A stretch of DNA of 64,000 nt from an uncultured Bacteroidia bacterium (GTDB lineage Bacteria; Bacteroidota; Bacteroidia; Bacteroidales; ML635J-15): contig CACYQN010000017.1 in the NCBI GenBank assembly GCA_902776565.1, positions 1-64,000 of the forward strand. The letters are read 5' to 3'. The number at the start of each line of letters is the position of its first letter. Positions within the stretch are counted from its first letter, which is position 1. The notes under the pieces were generated by a model. That model was not told the DNA's origin and made no database searches. It worked only from the letters and a program-made list of their open reading frames with translations. Below are positions 41,243 to 50,501 of the stretch, piece by piece. The position numbers were made by a program, and so were the translations under genes.

Positions 41243-42580
41243 CTAGAAAAACTTTGAAATCTTGCCTATGGCATCAGGCAAAGCAAATAGCACAACGCTG
41301 TCGCCTTGACGGATTTGCGTGTCGCCCATTGCGATAAAACTCTTGTTGCCACGGACTATGCCGCCGATGATGATTCCCTGAGGAAATTTAATGTCTTTCA
41401 GCTGGTTCTTGGTCACAATGGCATCCTTAGATACGATAAATTCCAAAACTTCAGCCTTTGTTCCTGTAAGGCACTTTATCATAGCGACTTCCGCCTTCAT
41501 CGTTAGAGCGTAAATCATACTGGCGGTACTTAGCTTCTTGTTTATTATGGTGTCGATACCCATACGCGACGCAACATCTATGTAGTCGAGGTTTTCGATT
41601 TCGGCAATCACTTTCTTTACACCATATCGCTTGGCCATCAGGCAGGTTAGGATGTTGGTCTCGTCGTCGCCAGTAACGGCGGTGAAAACATCGGTCTTCT
41701 CAAGACCTTCGTCGAGCAGATTGTCAATGTTGCGTCCGTCGCTGTTGATAATCATGGTGTTAGGTAGCATGTCGACTAATTTCCTGCTCTTTTCTGGGTC
41801 TATCTCAAACAACTTTATGTTCAACTGCGATTCAAGAAACTTGGATGTGCGGATTCCTATACGGCTACCGCCAAGAATCATGATGTTGTGCAGTTCCAGC
41901 TTTGAAATTCCTATTGCGGCAAGAAGTTCCTGCATTATTTCAGGCAGGGTTATAATATATATGTAGTCGTTTGTCTGAAGTATTGTTTCGCCGTTTGGGA
42001 TTATCGTCTCGAAGTCGCGAGTGATGGCGGCAATTCGGAAGTCGCGCAGGTTGGTAAGCGTTGAGAAGTTCTTGAGCATCAGGTTGCGCAAAGGTGAATT
42101 TTCATCAACCTTTATGACGAACATAGTAAGTTTACCTCCCGAAAATTCAAATATTTCGGTTGTGCCAGTCTGCTTGATTACTCCTACAACTTCCTGTGCT
42201 GCAATGTATTCTGGATATATCAGACGGTCGATTCCGAGGTTGATGAACGAAAGTTTGTTTACTGGCGAGAGGTATTCCATGTTGTCGATTCTGGCAACTG
42301 TCTTTTTCGCACCGAACTTCTTGGCGAATACGCAGGCAAGTACGTTTGAATCTTCCGAGTTGGTAACTGCAATGAAAAGGTCGCAGTTGGCAACGCCGGC
42401 TTCCTTCAGCACCGAGAACGAAGTGCAGGAGCCGTAGAGCGAAATAAGGTCGTACGAGGATTCCACTTCCTTGAGAATCTCCTTGTTGGTGTCGATTATG
42501 ACTATGTCGTGTCCTTCCTTGACTAATTTCTTGGCAAGGTATCTACCTACATTTCCCGAACCTGCAATAATTATGTTCAT
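41243..42580 (-). CDS. trkA: Trk potassium uptake system regulatory protein TrkA
   Basis: 445 residues, normal length, a peripheral cytosolic gating subunit for a TrkH/TrkG potassium channel. It has two tandem RCK units. The first Rossmann fold begins MNIIIAGSGNVGRYLAKKL (GxGxxG), followed by an NAD-binding acidic end VIIDTNKE. The second starts at about residue 230 with IMILGGSRIGIRTSKFL. Each is followed by an RCK_C domain (for example LRNLMLKNFSTLTNLRDFRIAAI). No trkH gene is in the window. It is the last gene of the rel / SirB1-like / trkA operon. Confidence 0.95.
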   Translation of the reverse strand: MNIIIAGSGNVGRYLAKKLVKEGHDIVIIDTNKEILKEVESSYDLISLYGSCTSFSVLKEAGVANCDLFIAVTNSEDSNVLACVFAKKFGAKKTVARIDNMEYLSPVNKLSFINLGIDRLIYPEYIAAQEVVGVIKQTGTTEIFEFSGGKLTMFVIKVDENSPLRNLMLKNFSTLTNLRDFRIAAITRDFETIIPNGETILQTNDYIYIITLPEIMQELLAAIGISKLELHNIMILGGSRIGIRTSKFLESQLNIKLFEIDPEKSRKLVDMLPNTMIINSDGRNIDNLLDEGLEKTDVFTAVTGDDETNILTCLMAKRYGVKKVIAEIENLDYIDVASRMGIDTIINKKLSTASMIYALTMKAEVAMIKCLTGTKAEVLEFIVSKDAIVTKNQLKDIKFPQGIIIGGIVRGNKSFIAMGDTQIRQGDSVVLFALPDAIGKISKFF

Positions 42581-42583
42581 CTT

Positions 42584-43435
42584 TTAGTATTTTATGCTTT
42601 TGTCCAACACTTCATTTATTTTTTTCATTATCACCGAATAATATCCGGGATATTTATTGGGATTTTCCATAATTGTATGGTATCTGTCGTACTGCCAATA
42701 TTTTAGGTACTTGTAGTAGGGCAGGGGCGCTGCAAGGAAAATCCTAGGGTCGCGTTTAAGTTGCAGTTTGCTGTCGATTGCGAATATTGCGCCGTGCTTC
42801 GACGGTACATTTGAGGCTTTTGCCAAGTCCAAATTCACATAGCCAATTTCAATTGCGCGTCCATTTTTTGTAGGGATTAGTACAGGACGTATGTTAATGC
42901 CATTTTCTTGGCAAACTATTAGGAATACGAGATTCAGCAGTGAGCTTGGCAATGGCTTGTTGTCGTTGGAAAACAGACCGTTGAGCAGTGTTTGTCCTGT
43001 TTCATCAGCGAAAATGTTCTCTTCTTCAAAGACTTCCCTGATGACCCTCAATGTTTCGAGGCTTGTGTTGTCGCTTAGGCGAAGCCATACTCTTCTCGAA
43101 AGTTCGCGCATATAGTGTGAAAATTCAAGGGCATCGAAGGTGTTGTCGGCAATCTTTTCTATCATTACTGTGCCGGCAAGCAGCGATGGCTCAGGCGTAA
43201 GTCTTGCCGTGTAGTTTTGGAATTCGTTTAGGAAAATCCTTGATATTGAGAGCTGTGCGACTTCTGCAATCCTCATTTTTTCTATGTCGCTACATTCGCC
43301 TGAATAAAGTCTGCGCGTAAGTTCTCCCGAAAATTCACCGAAATTCTCAACTATCACGCTCTTTATTCCTTCAAACACCTGATTGTCGGGGTCTTCCAGA
43401 AGCCTTATTATTGATTCTATTTCCGTTCTTCCCAT
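42584..43435 (-). CDS. SirB1/transglutaminase-like protein of unknown function
   Basis: 283 residues, no signal peptide. Residues about 80-195 follow the SirB1 (PF13369) pattern: LLAGTVMIEKIADNTFDALEFSHYM, RVWLRLSD, TLLNGLFSNDNKPLPSSLLNLVFLIVCQENGI. The block LN-x-LF...PxSLLNLVFLIVCQExGINI corresponds to the conserved part of that transglutaminase-like fold, but the usual catalytic cysteine is not obvious (a single C in VCQE is in a different place). It lies 1 base after the rel gene and 3 bases before trkA in one operon. The physiological role is unknown. Confidence 0.6.
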   Translation of the reverse strand: MGRTEIESIIRLLEDPDNQVFEGIKSVIVENFGEFSGELTRRLYSGECSDIEKMRIAEVAQLSISRIFLNEFQNYTARLTPEPSLLAGTVMIEKIADNTFDALEFSHYMRELSRRVWLRLSDNTSLETLRVIREVFEEENIFADETGQTLLNGLFSNDNKPLPSSLLNLVFLIVCQENGINIRPVLIPTKNGRAIEIGYVNLDLAKASNVPSKHGAIFAIDSKLQLKRDPRIFLAAPLPYYKYLKYWQYDRYHTIMENPNKYPGYYSVIMKKINEVLDKSIKY

Positions 43436-43436
43436 A

Positions 43437-45650
43437 TTATTCGCCTCTTGATACTTTTATGACACCTTCTATTTCAAGCATCTGGTGGATAAGGTTGTCC
43501 AGATTGTACTTGTTCTGCACGAAGAGCCTGATTTTTCCGGTAAAGATTTCTCCGTTTGTCTCGAAGTGCAGCATATTCGAGTTAACGTTAGCTTCCTGCG
43601 ATATAAGTTTTGTGATGTTGTACACAAGTCCCAGATGGTCAATGCCTTCGATGTTTATTTGCACCTCGTACGACTGTCCCTTGTAGCTTTCCCATTCGAT
43701 GGTGACGATTTTTTCGCCGTGTGTGGTTGCGAGCCCTTTAAGTTCGGGGCAGTCCTTCTTGTGGACGATTACGGTGTTGGTCGGAGTTATGTAGCCAACG
43801 ACTTCGTCGCCGGGGATTGGGTTGCAGCAGGTTGCTAGTGAAAAGCGTTTCTCGGCATCGTTTATCACGAAGGTATTCTTGTGGCTGATTTTCTCGTTCT
43901 TGGGACTGCTCGATTTGCCGAATCCTAGTTTCCAGAACTTTGTGAGGAAACCTTCCTTGTTGTTTTTCTCCTTTTCGAGCATTGTCATCAGTTCGGTAAT
44001 GTCGTTTTCCTTAAGTTGTCCCGAACCGAGCTGGTAGAAGAATTCGTCGTCGGTGCTGATGTCAAGTTTTTCGCGCAGGTGGCGTATGTCCTTGCTGTCG
44101 AGGTTTAGGTTCAACTCCTTCTGCTTCTTTTCGTACATTCGCCGTCCCTTGTCGATGTCGGCGCTCTTGTCCGCTTTCAAAGCCTTCTTAATCTGGCTTT
44201 TAGCGTGTGCCGACATTGCAAAGTTCAGCCATTCTATTTTTGGGTTCTGCTTCCTCGATGTCAGGATTTCCACCTGGTCGCCACTGTAGAGTGTCTGAGA
44301 AAGTGGCGCCATCTTGTGGTTCACCTTTGCCGCAATTGCGTGGTTTCCAACATCGGTGTGTATGTTGTATGCGAAGTCGATGACCGTAGAGCCTTTTGGA
44401 ATATCGATAATTTCGCCCTTTGGAGTGAATATGTGAATTTCCTTGGTGAATATGTCGAGCTTGAAGTCGTCGAGGAAATCGAATGAGCCATCCGTGTTGC
44501 TCAATGTTTCCTTCATGTTTTCAATCATTGAGTTAAGTCCAGGATTGTTGCTCTTTTCGCCCGTCTTGTATTTCCAGTGCGAAGCGATTCCCTTTTCGGC
44601 GATGTCGTCCATCTTTCGGCTGCGAATTTGGATTTCCACCCAGCGTCCCTGCGGACCCATAACGGTAATGTGCAGAGCCTCGTAGCCGTTTGGCTTTGGC
44701 TTTTTCACCCAGTCGCGTATTCTTCCGGGATGGTATTCGTACACATTGGTTATCAACGACATAATTCTGTAGCACTCTTCACGTGCCTTGTCGTCGGTAA
44801 TGTCGTCGGGGTGGTCGAAAATTATTCTTATGGCAAAAAGGTCGTACACTTCCTCGAAAGGAATGTTCTGCTTCTGCATTTTCCGCCAGATTGAATAGAC
44901 CGATTTCAGACGACCTTTTATTGTGCATTCGATTCCATTGTCGTCCATTATTTTTCTCAGTGGCAGGATGAAATCGTCGATGTACTTGTCGCGGTTTATC
45001 TGGGTTTCGTTTATTTTCTTTGTGATTTCGTTGTAGGCGATAGGGTTTGTGAACTTCAGCGAAAGGTCTTCTAGTTCGGTCTTAATGGCATAAAGACCAA
45101 GGCGTTCGGCTAACGGGGCATACACGTTGCTGGTTTCGCTGGCGATTTTCACCTGCTTGTATTCAGGCATCGAGTCGAGGGTGCGCATATTGTGCAGTCT
45201 GTCGGCCAACTTTATCATTATCACGCGGATGTCTTCCGACATTGTCATCAGCATCTTGCGGAAGTTCTCGATTTGCTTCGAAGCGTCCTGGTCGAGGATG
45301 GTGGAAATCTTTGTCAGACCTTCAACAATGCTGGCGATTTTTGGTCCGAACATACGTTCTATGTCGGCTACGGTGTAGTCGGTGTCTTCGACCACGTCGT
45401 GCAGCAGTGCGCTTGCAATGGCTTTTCGTCCAAGTCCGATTTCGGAAGCGACAATCTTAGCGACGGCTATCGGGTGGATTATGTATGGTTCACCGCTTTT
45501 GCGCCGCATCTTCGAGTGGGCTTCGTTTGCAAGTTCGAATGCCTTTCGGACGAATGCAATGTCCTCTTCGGTCTTCAGCCGTTTTGCCGACTTTATCAGG
45601 TCGTCGTAAAGTCCTTCTATATAAGTTTGTTCTTCTGCTGTCAGTGCCAT
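43437..45650 (-). CDS. rel: Bifunctional (p)ppGpp synthetase/hydrolase (RelA/SpoT family)
   Basis: 737 residues, long RSH type. The hydrolase HD domain is intact (IIHPIAVAKIVASE, ALLHDVVEDTDYT, IMIKLADRLHNMRTL). The synthetase domain shows GRLKSVYSIWRKM, YDLFAIRIIF, and KPNGYEALHITVMGPQGRWVEIQIR. Then follow TGS (FTPKGEIIDIPKGSTVIDFAYNIHT), the zinc-finger region (RFSLATCCNPIPGDEVVGYI) and a C-terminal ACT domain (INIEGIDHLGLVYNITKLIS). It makes and degrades the stringent-response alarmone. It is the first gene of the operon with the SirB1-like gene and trkA. Confidence 0.95.
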   Translation of the reverse strand: MALTAEEQTYIEGLYDDLIKSAKRLKTEEDIAFVRKAFELANEAHSKMRRKSGEPYIIHPIAVAKIVASEIGLGRKAIASALLHDVVEDTDYTVADIERMFGPKIASIVEGLTKISTILDQDASKQIENFRKMLMTMSEDIRVIMIKLADRLHNMRTLDSMPEYKQVKIASETSNVYAPLAERLGLYAIKTELEDLSLKFTNPIAYNEITKKINETQINRDKYIDDFILPLRKIMDDNGIECTIKGRLKSVYSIWRKMQKQNIPFEEVYDLFAIRIIFDHPDDITDDKAREECYRIMSLITNVYEYHPGRIRDWVKKPKPNGYEALHITVMGPQGRWVEIQIRSRKMDDIAEKGIASHWKYKTGEKSNNPGLNSMIENMKETLSNTDGSFDFLDDFKLDIFTKEIHIFTPKGEIIDIPKGSTVIDFAYNIHTDVGNHAIAAKVNHKMAPLSQTLYSGDQVEILTSRKQNPKIEWLNFAMSAHAKSQIKKALKADKSADIDKGRRMYEKKQKELNLNLDSKDIRHLREKLDISTDDEFFYQLGSGQLKENDITELMTMLEKEKNNKEGFLTKFWKLGFGKSSSPKNEKISHKNTFVINDAEKRFSLATCCNPIPGDEVVGYITPTNTVIVHKKDCPELKGLATTHGEKIVTIEWESYKGQSYEVQINIEGIDHLGLVYNITKLISQEANVNSNMLHFETNGEIFTGKIRLFVQNKYNLDNLIHQMLEIEGVIKVSRGE

Positions 45651-45674
45651 TGCTTATATGGTATTTAAAACAAG

Positions 45675-45682
45675 CAAAGTTA
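45675..45682 (-). promoter_or_regulatory. -7 box (TAACTTTG, minus strand) for rel
   Basis: Reverse complement of CAAAGTTA, 24 bases upstream of the ATG at 45650. Confidence 0.6.
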
Positions 45683-45780
45683 ATGCTTTTGGTGAAAAAT
45701 TGCAATGGAAAAATTAGATGTTACTAACTTTAAATGTTAAAAAACAGAAATCCTGTCTGTCAAATAATAAAATCGTATCA

Positions 45781-45876
45781 AACCGCCATAAACAACATCA
45801 GACCATTTCAAACAACATCAAACGATTTCAAACAACATCAAACGATTTCAAACAACATCAAACAATCTCAAACAAC
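45781..45876. repeat. Five tandem 20-bp repeats and a C8 tract upstream of the subtilase gene
   Basis: Units starting at 45781, 45801, 45821, 45841 and 45861 follow the consensus AACGATTTCAAACAACATCA; the third and fourth are identical. The array is followed by a run of eight C residues (about 45888-45895). No spacers separate the units. The frame through them is open only by chance. Confidence 0.85.
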
Positions 45877-45984
45877 TTTGAACCTTGCCCCCCCCTTGAA
45901 CTTTTGAACATCCAAATTGTCGTCCTCCAAAAACAATTTCAAACTTTCAAACTTTTTTCTTATCTTTCGCAAAATTTTTTGAAT

Positions 45985-48900
45985 ATGAAACGATTTTTGT
46001 CTTTTCTCTGGACAATGATGATATTGTGCGCTGTATCAGTGGCGCAAAAGGTTGATTATGAAAGTAATACCATAATTGTAAAGTTGCATCCCAATACTGC
46101 GAAATCTTTTTTCGAGTCGGAAAAAATGACTGGTTTTAGGGCAACTTTCGGCGATTTTGACTATAAACTTGAGTTTCCTGATGCTGTGCGTCCCGAAAAG
46201 GAGTACAACGACTATGGTCGCCGTTTGGTTGACATTACTACAATCTACCGTCTTGTATTTCGTAGCGATATGGATGTAAATCAAGCAGTTTCGTGTCTTA
46301 ACAAGAGTCGCGAAGTTGAATATGCGGAACCTTTGTATCGTGTTTTGTTGCTTGATGTTCCCGATGACCCGCTTGCCCGTCCCGAAAATGCAAATGCCGA
46401 CGGTGCATATCAGTATTGGACAAGGAATGTGCGTTCGTACGAGGCTTGGGACATCTGCAAGGGCGACACTTCCATTGTGATTGGTATTTCCGATACAGGA
46501 ACTGGACTTACACATCCCGACCTTGAAGGTAACATAAAGGTCAACTATGACGATATTCCCGATGGCATTGACAACGATAACGACGGCTTTGTTGACAACT
46601 ACAAGGGCTGGAATTTCGCCTACAACGACAACAATGCGCAAATCCCTCACGGTTGCAACAGCAACGAGCACGGAGCCTATGTGTCGGGAATTGCTGCGGC
46701 AGTCACCAACAACGGCATTGGCGTTTCGGGGGCTGGCTACAAGTGCAAGTTCGTGCCGTTGCGAATCATGAACAATGAAGGTTCGCTTGTAAATGTATAT
46801 CAGTCGATTGTGTATGCCGCCAATCATCGTTTCGATGTGGTGAACTGCAGTTGGGGGAGCACTTCGTACCAGCAGATGGGGCAGGATGTTGTTAATTATG
46901 CGACAATAAATTACGATGTCCTTGTGGTTGCCGCTGCTGGAAACGAGGGCGTTGAAGGCAAGTTCTATCCTGCTTCGTTCGAGAATGTGCTTTCCGTGGC
47001 TGCTACCGACAGGAACGATGCAAAATGGAATGGTTCTTCGTTTTCGACAACGGTGGATGTCTCGGCGCCGGGGACAATGTATGTTTCTACAAGTGAGAAC
47101 GGCTATGTCACAATGTGGGGAGGAACTTCGTTTGCAAGCCCGATAGTTGCGGGCAGTGCTGGTATTTTGAGGTCGTACTATCCCGACTACAATGCAATGC
47201 AGATTGGTGAAATAATTCGCGTGTCTGCCGATAACATTGATACTCTGAACTATTTGGTCCCCGATTCCATTATGCAGGTTGACAGCACTTTCGTTGAGTA
47301 CATCGATAGTATTTCAATCGACAGCACTTGGAACGACCAGCTTTATTCCTACGATAGCATTTCGGTTGACAGCACTTGGTCGGACGATTTGCAGGCATAC
47401 GAGTACGATACTATTCATAATCAGGTGTATGTCGGTGGTTATGAATATGATACGATTCACAATGATGTGTATTTCGGACAGTATGTTTTTGATACGACAT
47501 ATTTTGATACTTCCTACCGCGTGTATTTTAATAGCGATTATGCAGGAATGCTTGGCAATGGCCGGTTGAATTTGTATCACGCCTTGACGATTTCCGAGGA
47601 CAGCCTTTATTCCACACGTTTCAACGAGGCTGTGTTCGACAGGTACGACAATTTTGTTGACATTACAGGAAAGATTACCAATTATTTAGGGTCGAGGTCG
47701 GGCTTGAGGATGTTGTTTTCTGTCGAAAGTCCCTATGTTGAGGTTGTTACTGACGAATTGCAGTTTGGTTATCTGGCTTCGATGCAGAATGATAGTATAG
47801 AACTGATAAGGCTTGAGGTATTGCCCGATGCTCCGCAGGAACTGACGGTAAAGATGAAGATAACCTTTGTATCGGATGAATTTACCAATGTGCAGATTGT
47901 TGATGTGCCCGTAAATGGCGGTTTTGTCGATGTAAATACTGGCCGTCTTAACCTTTCGGTGGCAGGAAACGGACGGCTTGGCTATGTGGATATGAATACC
48001 GAAGTCGGTCATGGATTCTACCTTGATGATTATTATGAATTGTTCTACGACTGCGGAATAATTTCTGGAATCTCTGGAACTGAGGTATATAGTTCGGTGC
48101 GTCAGATTACCGATTTTTCGGTAGTTGAATATCCTCATTATGTAGAAGATACATTGGCTATTACACATGTGGTTGCAAAAATGACGGATACTTTGGACTA
48201 TAATTCGCGCAATCTGGAAATTATGCTTGATGTTTATGCCGATGGTGGAAACTACATACTTGCCGAATATGGAATAATCAACAAGGGACTTGAACCAGTG
48301 GATGGCTATTGTTTTGGACTTTTTGCCGACTGGGATTTGTACGAACCTGTTGAAAATGTCAGCCGTTACGATGTGGCTCGCAAGTTCGCCTATTGTGCAT
48401 ACGAGGGCAACAATTCGCTTTATGCAGGAATGAAATTGCTGAGTGGTCAGACGTCAATAAACTATTCGCTTCCAAACAAGGCAGGTGGCGATGGTGCGGT
48501 TGACATTTCGGACGGCTTTTCCGATTTGGAAAAGTACTATATGATAACCAATACTTCGATAACAGATGTAACAAACGACATTGTGCAATATACGGGTGCT
48601 GGTGCTATGAGCATCGGCGTAGGTGATACCGCAAAGGTTTGCATTGCCTTGTTTGCTGCCGATTCGTTCGCTCGGTTGACCGAAGCTGTCGATGCTGCTG
48701 TCGCTAAGTATTCATACCTTTATGGAGAACCCGAGGATGAGGAATCTGTCGATATGCAAATGTATGAACGGTTGTCGGTTTCTCCTAATCCAGCAGCCGA
48801 TATGCTAGAGTTGTCGGGTGTGGATGGCGATTTTGATGTCAGTGTGTACGATGCTTATGGCAGGTGCGTATTTTCTGGAAGGAATGTTTTGAGGCTTGAT

Positions 48901-48987
48901 GTGTCGGAATACACCGCAGGCATCTACAATATTTCCGTATCCAACGGCGATGGAACAAGGAATGCCAAATTTGTAAAACTGAAATAA
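45985..48987 (+). CDS. Secreted S8 (subtilisin-like) serine peptidase with type A sorting domain
   Basis: 1000 residues from ATG 45985, the start that gives a signal peptide (FLSFLWTMMILCAVSVAQ). A propeptide-like region precedes the S8 domain with the complete triad: Asp in IVIGISDTGTGLTHPDL, His in NEHGAYVSGIAAAV, Ser in WGGTSFASPIVAGSAG. Between about residues 428 and 510 is an unusual D/Y-rich insert with repeats (SIDSTWNDQ, SVDSTWSDD, YEYDTIHNQ, YEYDTIHND), after which the subtilase helix GNGRLNLYHAL resumes. The last ~80 residues form a type A sorting domain (SVSPNPAADMLELSG, VYDAYGRCVF, GIYNISVSNG), for type IX export. Confidence 0.93.
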   Translation: MKRFLSFLWTMMILCAVSVAQKVDYESNTIIVKLHPNTAKSFFESEKMTGFRATFGDFDYKLEFPDAVRPEKEYNDYGRRLVDITTIYRLVFRSDMDVNQAVSCLNKSREVEYAEPLYRVLLLDVPDDPLARPENANADGAYQYWTRNVRSYEAWDICKGDTSIVIGISDTGTGLTHPDLEGNIKVNYDDIPDGIDNDNDGFVDNYKGWNFAYNDNNAQIPHGCNSNEHGAYVSGIAAAVTNNGIGVSGAGYKCKFVPLRIMNNEGSLVNVYQSIVYAANHRFDVVNCSWGSTSYQQMGQDVVNYATINYDVLVVAAAGNEGVEGKFYPASFENVLSVAATDRNDAKWNGSSFSTTVDVSAPGTMYVSTSENGYVTMWGGTSFASPIVAGSAGILRSYYPDYNAMQIGEIIRVSADNIDTLNYLVPDSIMQVDSTFVEYIDSISIDSTWNDQLYSYDSISVDSTWSDDLQAYEYDTIHNQVYVGGYEYDTIHNDVYFGQYVFDTTYFDTSYRVYFNSDYAGMLGNGRLNLYHALTISEDSLYSTRFNEAVFDRYDNFVDITGKITNYLGSRSGLRMLFSVESPYVEVVTDELQFGYLASMQNDSIELIRLEVLPDAPQELTVKMKITFVSDEFTNVQIVDVPVNGGFVDVNTGRLNLSVAGNGRLGYVDMNTEVGHGFYLDDYYELFYDCGIISGISGTEVYSSVRQITDFSVVEYPHYVEDTLAITHVVAKMTDTLDYNSRNLEIMLDVYADGGNYILAEYGIINKGLEPVDGYCFGLFADWDLYEPVENVSRYDVARKFAYCAYEGNNSLYAGMKLLSGQTSINYSLPNKAGGDGAVDISDGFSDLEKYYMITNTSITDVTNDIVQYTGAGAMSIGVGDTAKVCIALFAADSFARLTEAVDAAVAKYSYLYGEPEDEESVDMQMYERLSVSPNPAADMLELSGVDGDFDVSVYDAYGRCVFSGRNVLRLDVSEYTAGIYNISVSNGDGTRNAKFVKLK

Positions 48988-49013
48988 TTTTCGTGTTTTT
49001 CGGTGCAAATCAT

Positions 49014-49162
49014 TGCGCCGAGATTATACAATGCGCCGAGATTATACAACGCAATTTTTTATATCAGCGCAAATCATTGCGCTGCTACACATCTTTTCAG
49101 CGCAAATTGTTGCGCTGCTACTCTCAACTTTCATCTCTCAACTTTCATCTCTCAACTTTCAT
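49014..49162. repeat. Mixed short-repeat cluster between the subtilase and trmH genes
   Basis: Three kinds occur side by side. Two 18-bp units TGCGCCGAGATTATACAA start at 49014 and 49032. Two 20-bp palindromes CAGCGCAAATnnTTGCGCTG occur at 49065-49084 and 49098-49117. Three 14-bp units CTCTCAACTTTCAT occur at 49121-49162. The trmH stop codon falls within the last group. Confidence 0.8.
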
Positions 49163-49831
49163 CTCTCGTTTCTCATATTCTCTAATCAGCCCCTCTGCGC
49201 TTCGTGCGCTTAGTTTCAGCCATTGTGCGAGCAGTTCTGTTCTCTCTTGCTGCGTCAGGTGCCAGTCGATGTTGGAGTTCCTTAATTTTGTTGTTAGTTC
49301 GTAGAGGCAAAGAGCCGCCGATACCGAAATGTTGAAGCTTTCGGTGAATCCGTACATCGGAATGCGGACAAATTCATCGGCATTGTCCATTACTATGTCG
49401 GACAGACCAGGCTTTTCCGAGCCGAAGAACAGTGCGAATTTGCCTTTGGTGATGTCAAAGTCCTTTATCAGGACATCGTTTGTGTGCGGAGTAGTGGCGA
49501 CAATCCTATATCCTGCATCTCGTATAGCCTTGATTGCATCCAGTGTGTTGTTTTCCTTCTGGTTGTAGCGCGTAATGCTGAGCCACTGCGACGAACCCAT
49601 TGCCACATCCTTGTTTTCCATATAGCTGTAGCGGTTTTCTATGAAGTTGACGTGTTGTACGCCGAAGCAGTCGCAACTGCGGAGCACAGCGGAGGCATTG
49701 TGTGTCTGGAAAATGTCTTCCAAAACCACTGAAATGTAGCTGGTACGGTCGTCAAGAACTCTGTTGAGCGTCTGCAACCTTTCTTCTGTCACATAATTTG
49801 TGAGCAATTCTATTATTTCTTGAGCTTCCAT
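49145..49831 (-). CDS. trmH: SPOUT-family tRNA/rRNA 2'-O-methyltransferase (TrmH-like)
   Basis: 228 residues. Methylates a ribose 2'-OH, probably guanosine 18 of tRNAs. The SpoU/TrmH motifs are present: motif 1 DDIFQTHNASAVLRSCDCFG (NxxAxxR), motif 2 FALFFGSEKPGLSD (GxExxG), motif 3 RIPMYGFTESFNISVSAAL (PMxGxxxSxNVS-type). The C-terminal tail REYEKREMKVER is encoded by, and terminated in, the 14-bp repeat cluster, so its last residues may be variable. Convergent with the subtilase gene. Confidence 0.92.
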   Translation of the reverse strand: MEAQEIIELLTNYVTEERLQTLNRVLDDRTSYISVVLEDIFQTHNASAVLRSCDCFGVQHVNFIENRYSYMENKDVAMGSSQWLSITRYNQKENNTLDAIKAIRDAGYRIVATTPHTNDVLIKDFDITKGKFALFFGSEKPGLSDIVMDNADEFVRIPMYGFTESFNISVSAALCLYELTTKLRNSNIDWHLTQQERTELLAQWLKLSARSAEGLIREYEKREMKVER

Positions 49832-49835
49832 AATG

Positions 49836-49863
49836 AAAAAAAGGGAACATTAAGTCCCCTTTA
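49836..49863 (-). terminator. Terminator of the HU gene
   Basis: On the minus strand AAAGGGGACTTAATGTTCCC folds into a stem and is followed by a run of T residues. Confidence 0.75.
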
Positions 49864-49885
49864 ATGTCGTTTGTTGCAAAGCGTC

Positions 49886-50173
49886 TTATTTCTTCTTGGA
49901 GTTAACAGCCTTCTTAAGAGTTGCACCTGCTGAGAATCTTACAACATTCTTTGCCGGAATCTTAATGGTTTCGCTTGGCTTCTGAGGATTGTGACCAGTC
50001 CTTGCAGCTCTCTTCGATACGCTGAATGAACCGAATCCGATGAGAGTCAATGATTCACCCTTCTTTAAGGTTTCCTGTGTGCTTTCCAAGAAAGCGTCCA
50101 ATGCGCGCTTTGCGTCTGCCTTTGTCATGCCTGCCTTTGCAGCCATTTTTTCAACTAATTCTACTTTGTTCAT
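49886..50173 (-). CDS. HU family DNA-binding protein
   Basis: 95 residues from ATG 50173, typical HU/IHF length. The sequence MNKVELVEKMAAKAGMTKAD starts the helical dimer domain. GFGSFSVSKRAARTGHNPQK is the beta-arm signature, with the DNA-intercalating proline in GHNPQKP. A lysine-rich tail ends the protein. It is a nucleoid-associated protein that bends DNA. It has its own promoter and terminator, divergent from gyrA. Confidence 0.96.
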   Translation of the reverse strand: MNKVELVEKMAAKAGMTKADAKRALDAFLESTQETLKKGESLTLIGFGSFSVSKRAARTGHNPQKPSETIKIPAKNVVRFSAGATLKKAVNSKKK

Positions 50174-50216
50174 CGTAAAAATTTTTTTTGTGTTTAATAC
50201 TAATAGATATTTTGAG

Positions 50217-50224
50217 CAAAAGTA
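50217..50224 (-). promoter_or_regulatory. -7 box (TACTTTTG, minus strand) for the HU gene
   Basis: Reverse complement of CAAAAGTA, 43 bases upstream of ATG 50173. The rest of the 328-bp spacer to gyrA has no gene. For gyrA only a degenerate -7 box (TAATTTAG, 50429-50436) is visible. Confidence 0.6.
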
Positions 50225-50501
50225 TAAAAAGACTATAAATCTCCAAATCTTTTTCTCAAATAAAATGCAAATTGTTAATATCTTGTTCATTTTTGTTAAT
50301 AACCATGGCCGTTTTTTCGCTTTTTTATTGGATGCCTCTGTGCGAGTGGACTTTGCAATGTTCACAATTATAAACAAATTTTGTTAAAAAAATGGTGGTC
50401 TGGACTTGGCTATATGTACAGAATTTTGTAATTTAGCAACAATTTTGTGTAAAACACAAGGATTTGATTATAAGAATATTAGAAATAAATTGAGATAGAA
50501 A

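Noticed and set aside
45781..45876. 20-bp repeats resembling a CRISPR array
   Set aside because: Units are directly joined with no spacers and no cas genes are near.
45718..45984. Extended N-terminus of the subtilase
   Set aside because: It translates the tandem repeats and poly-C tract; the signal peptide starts at 45985.
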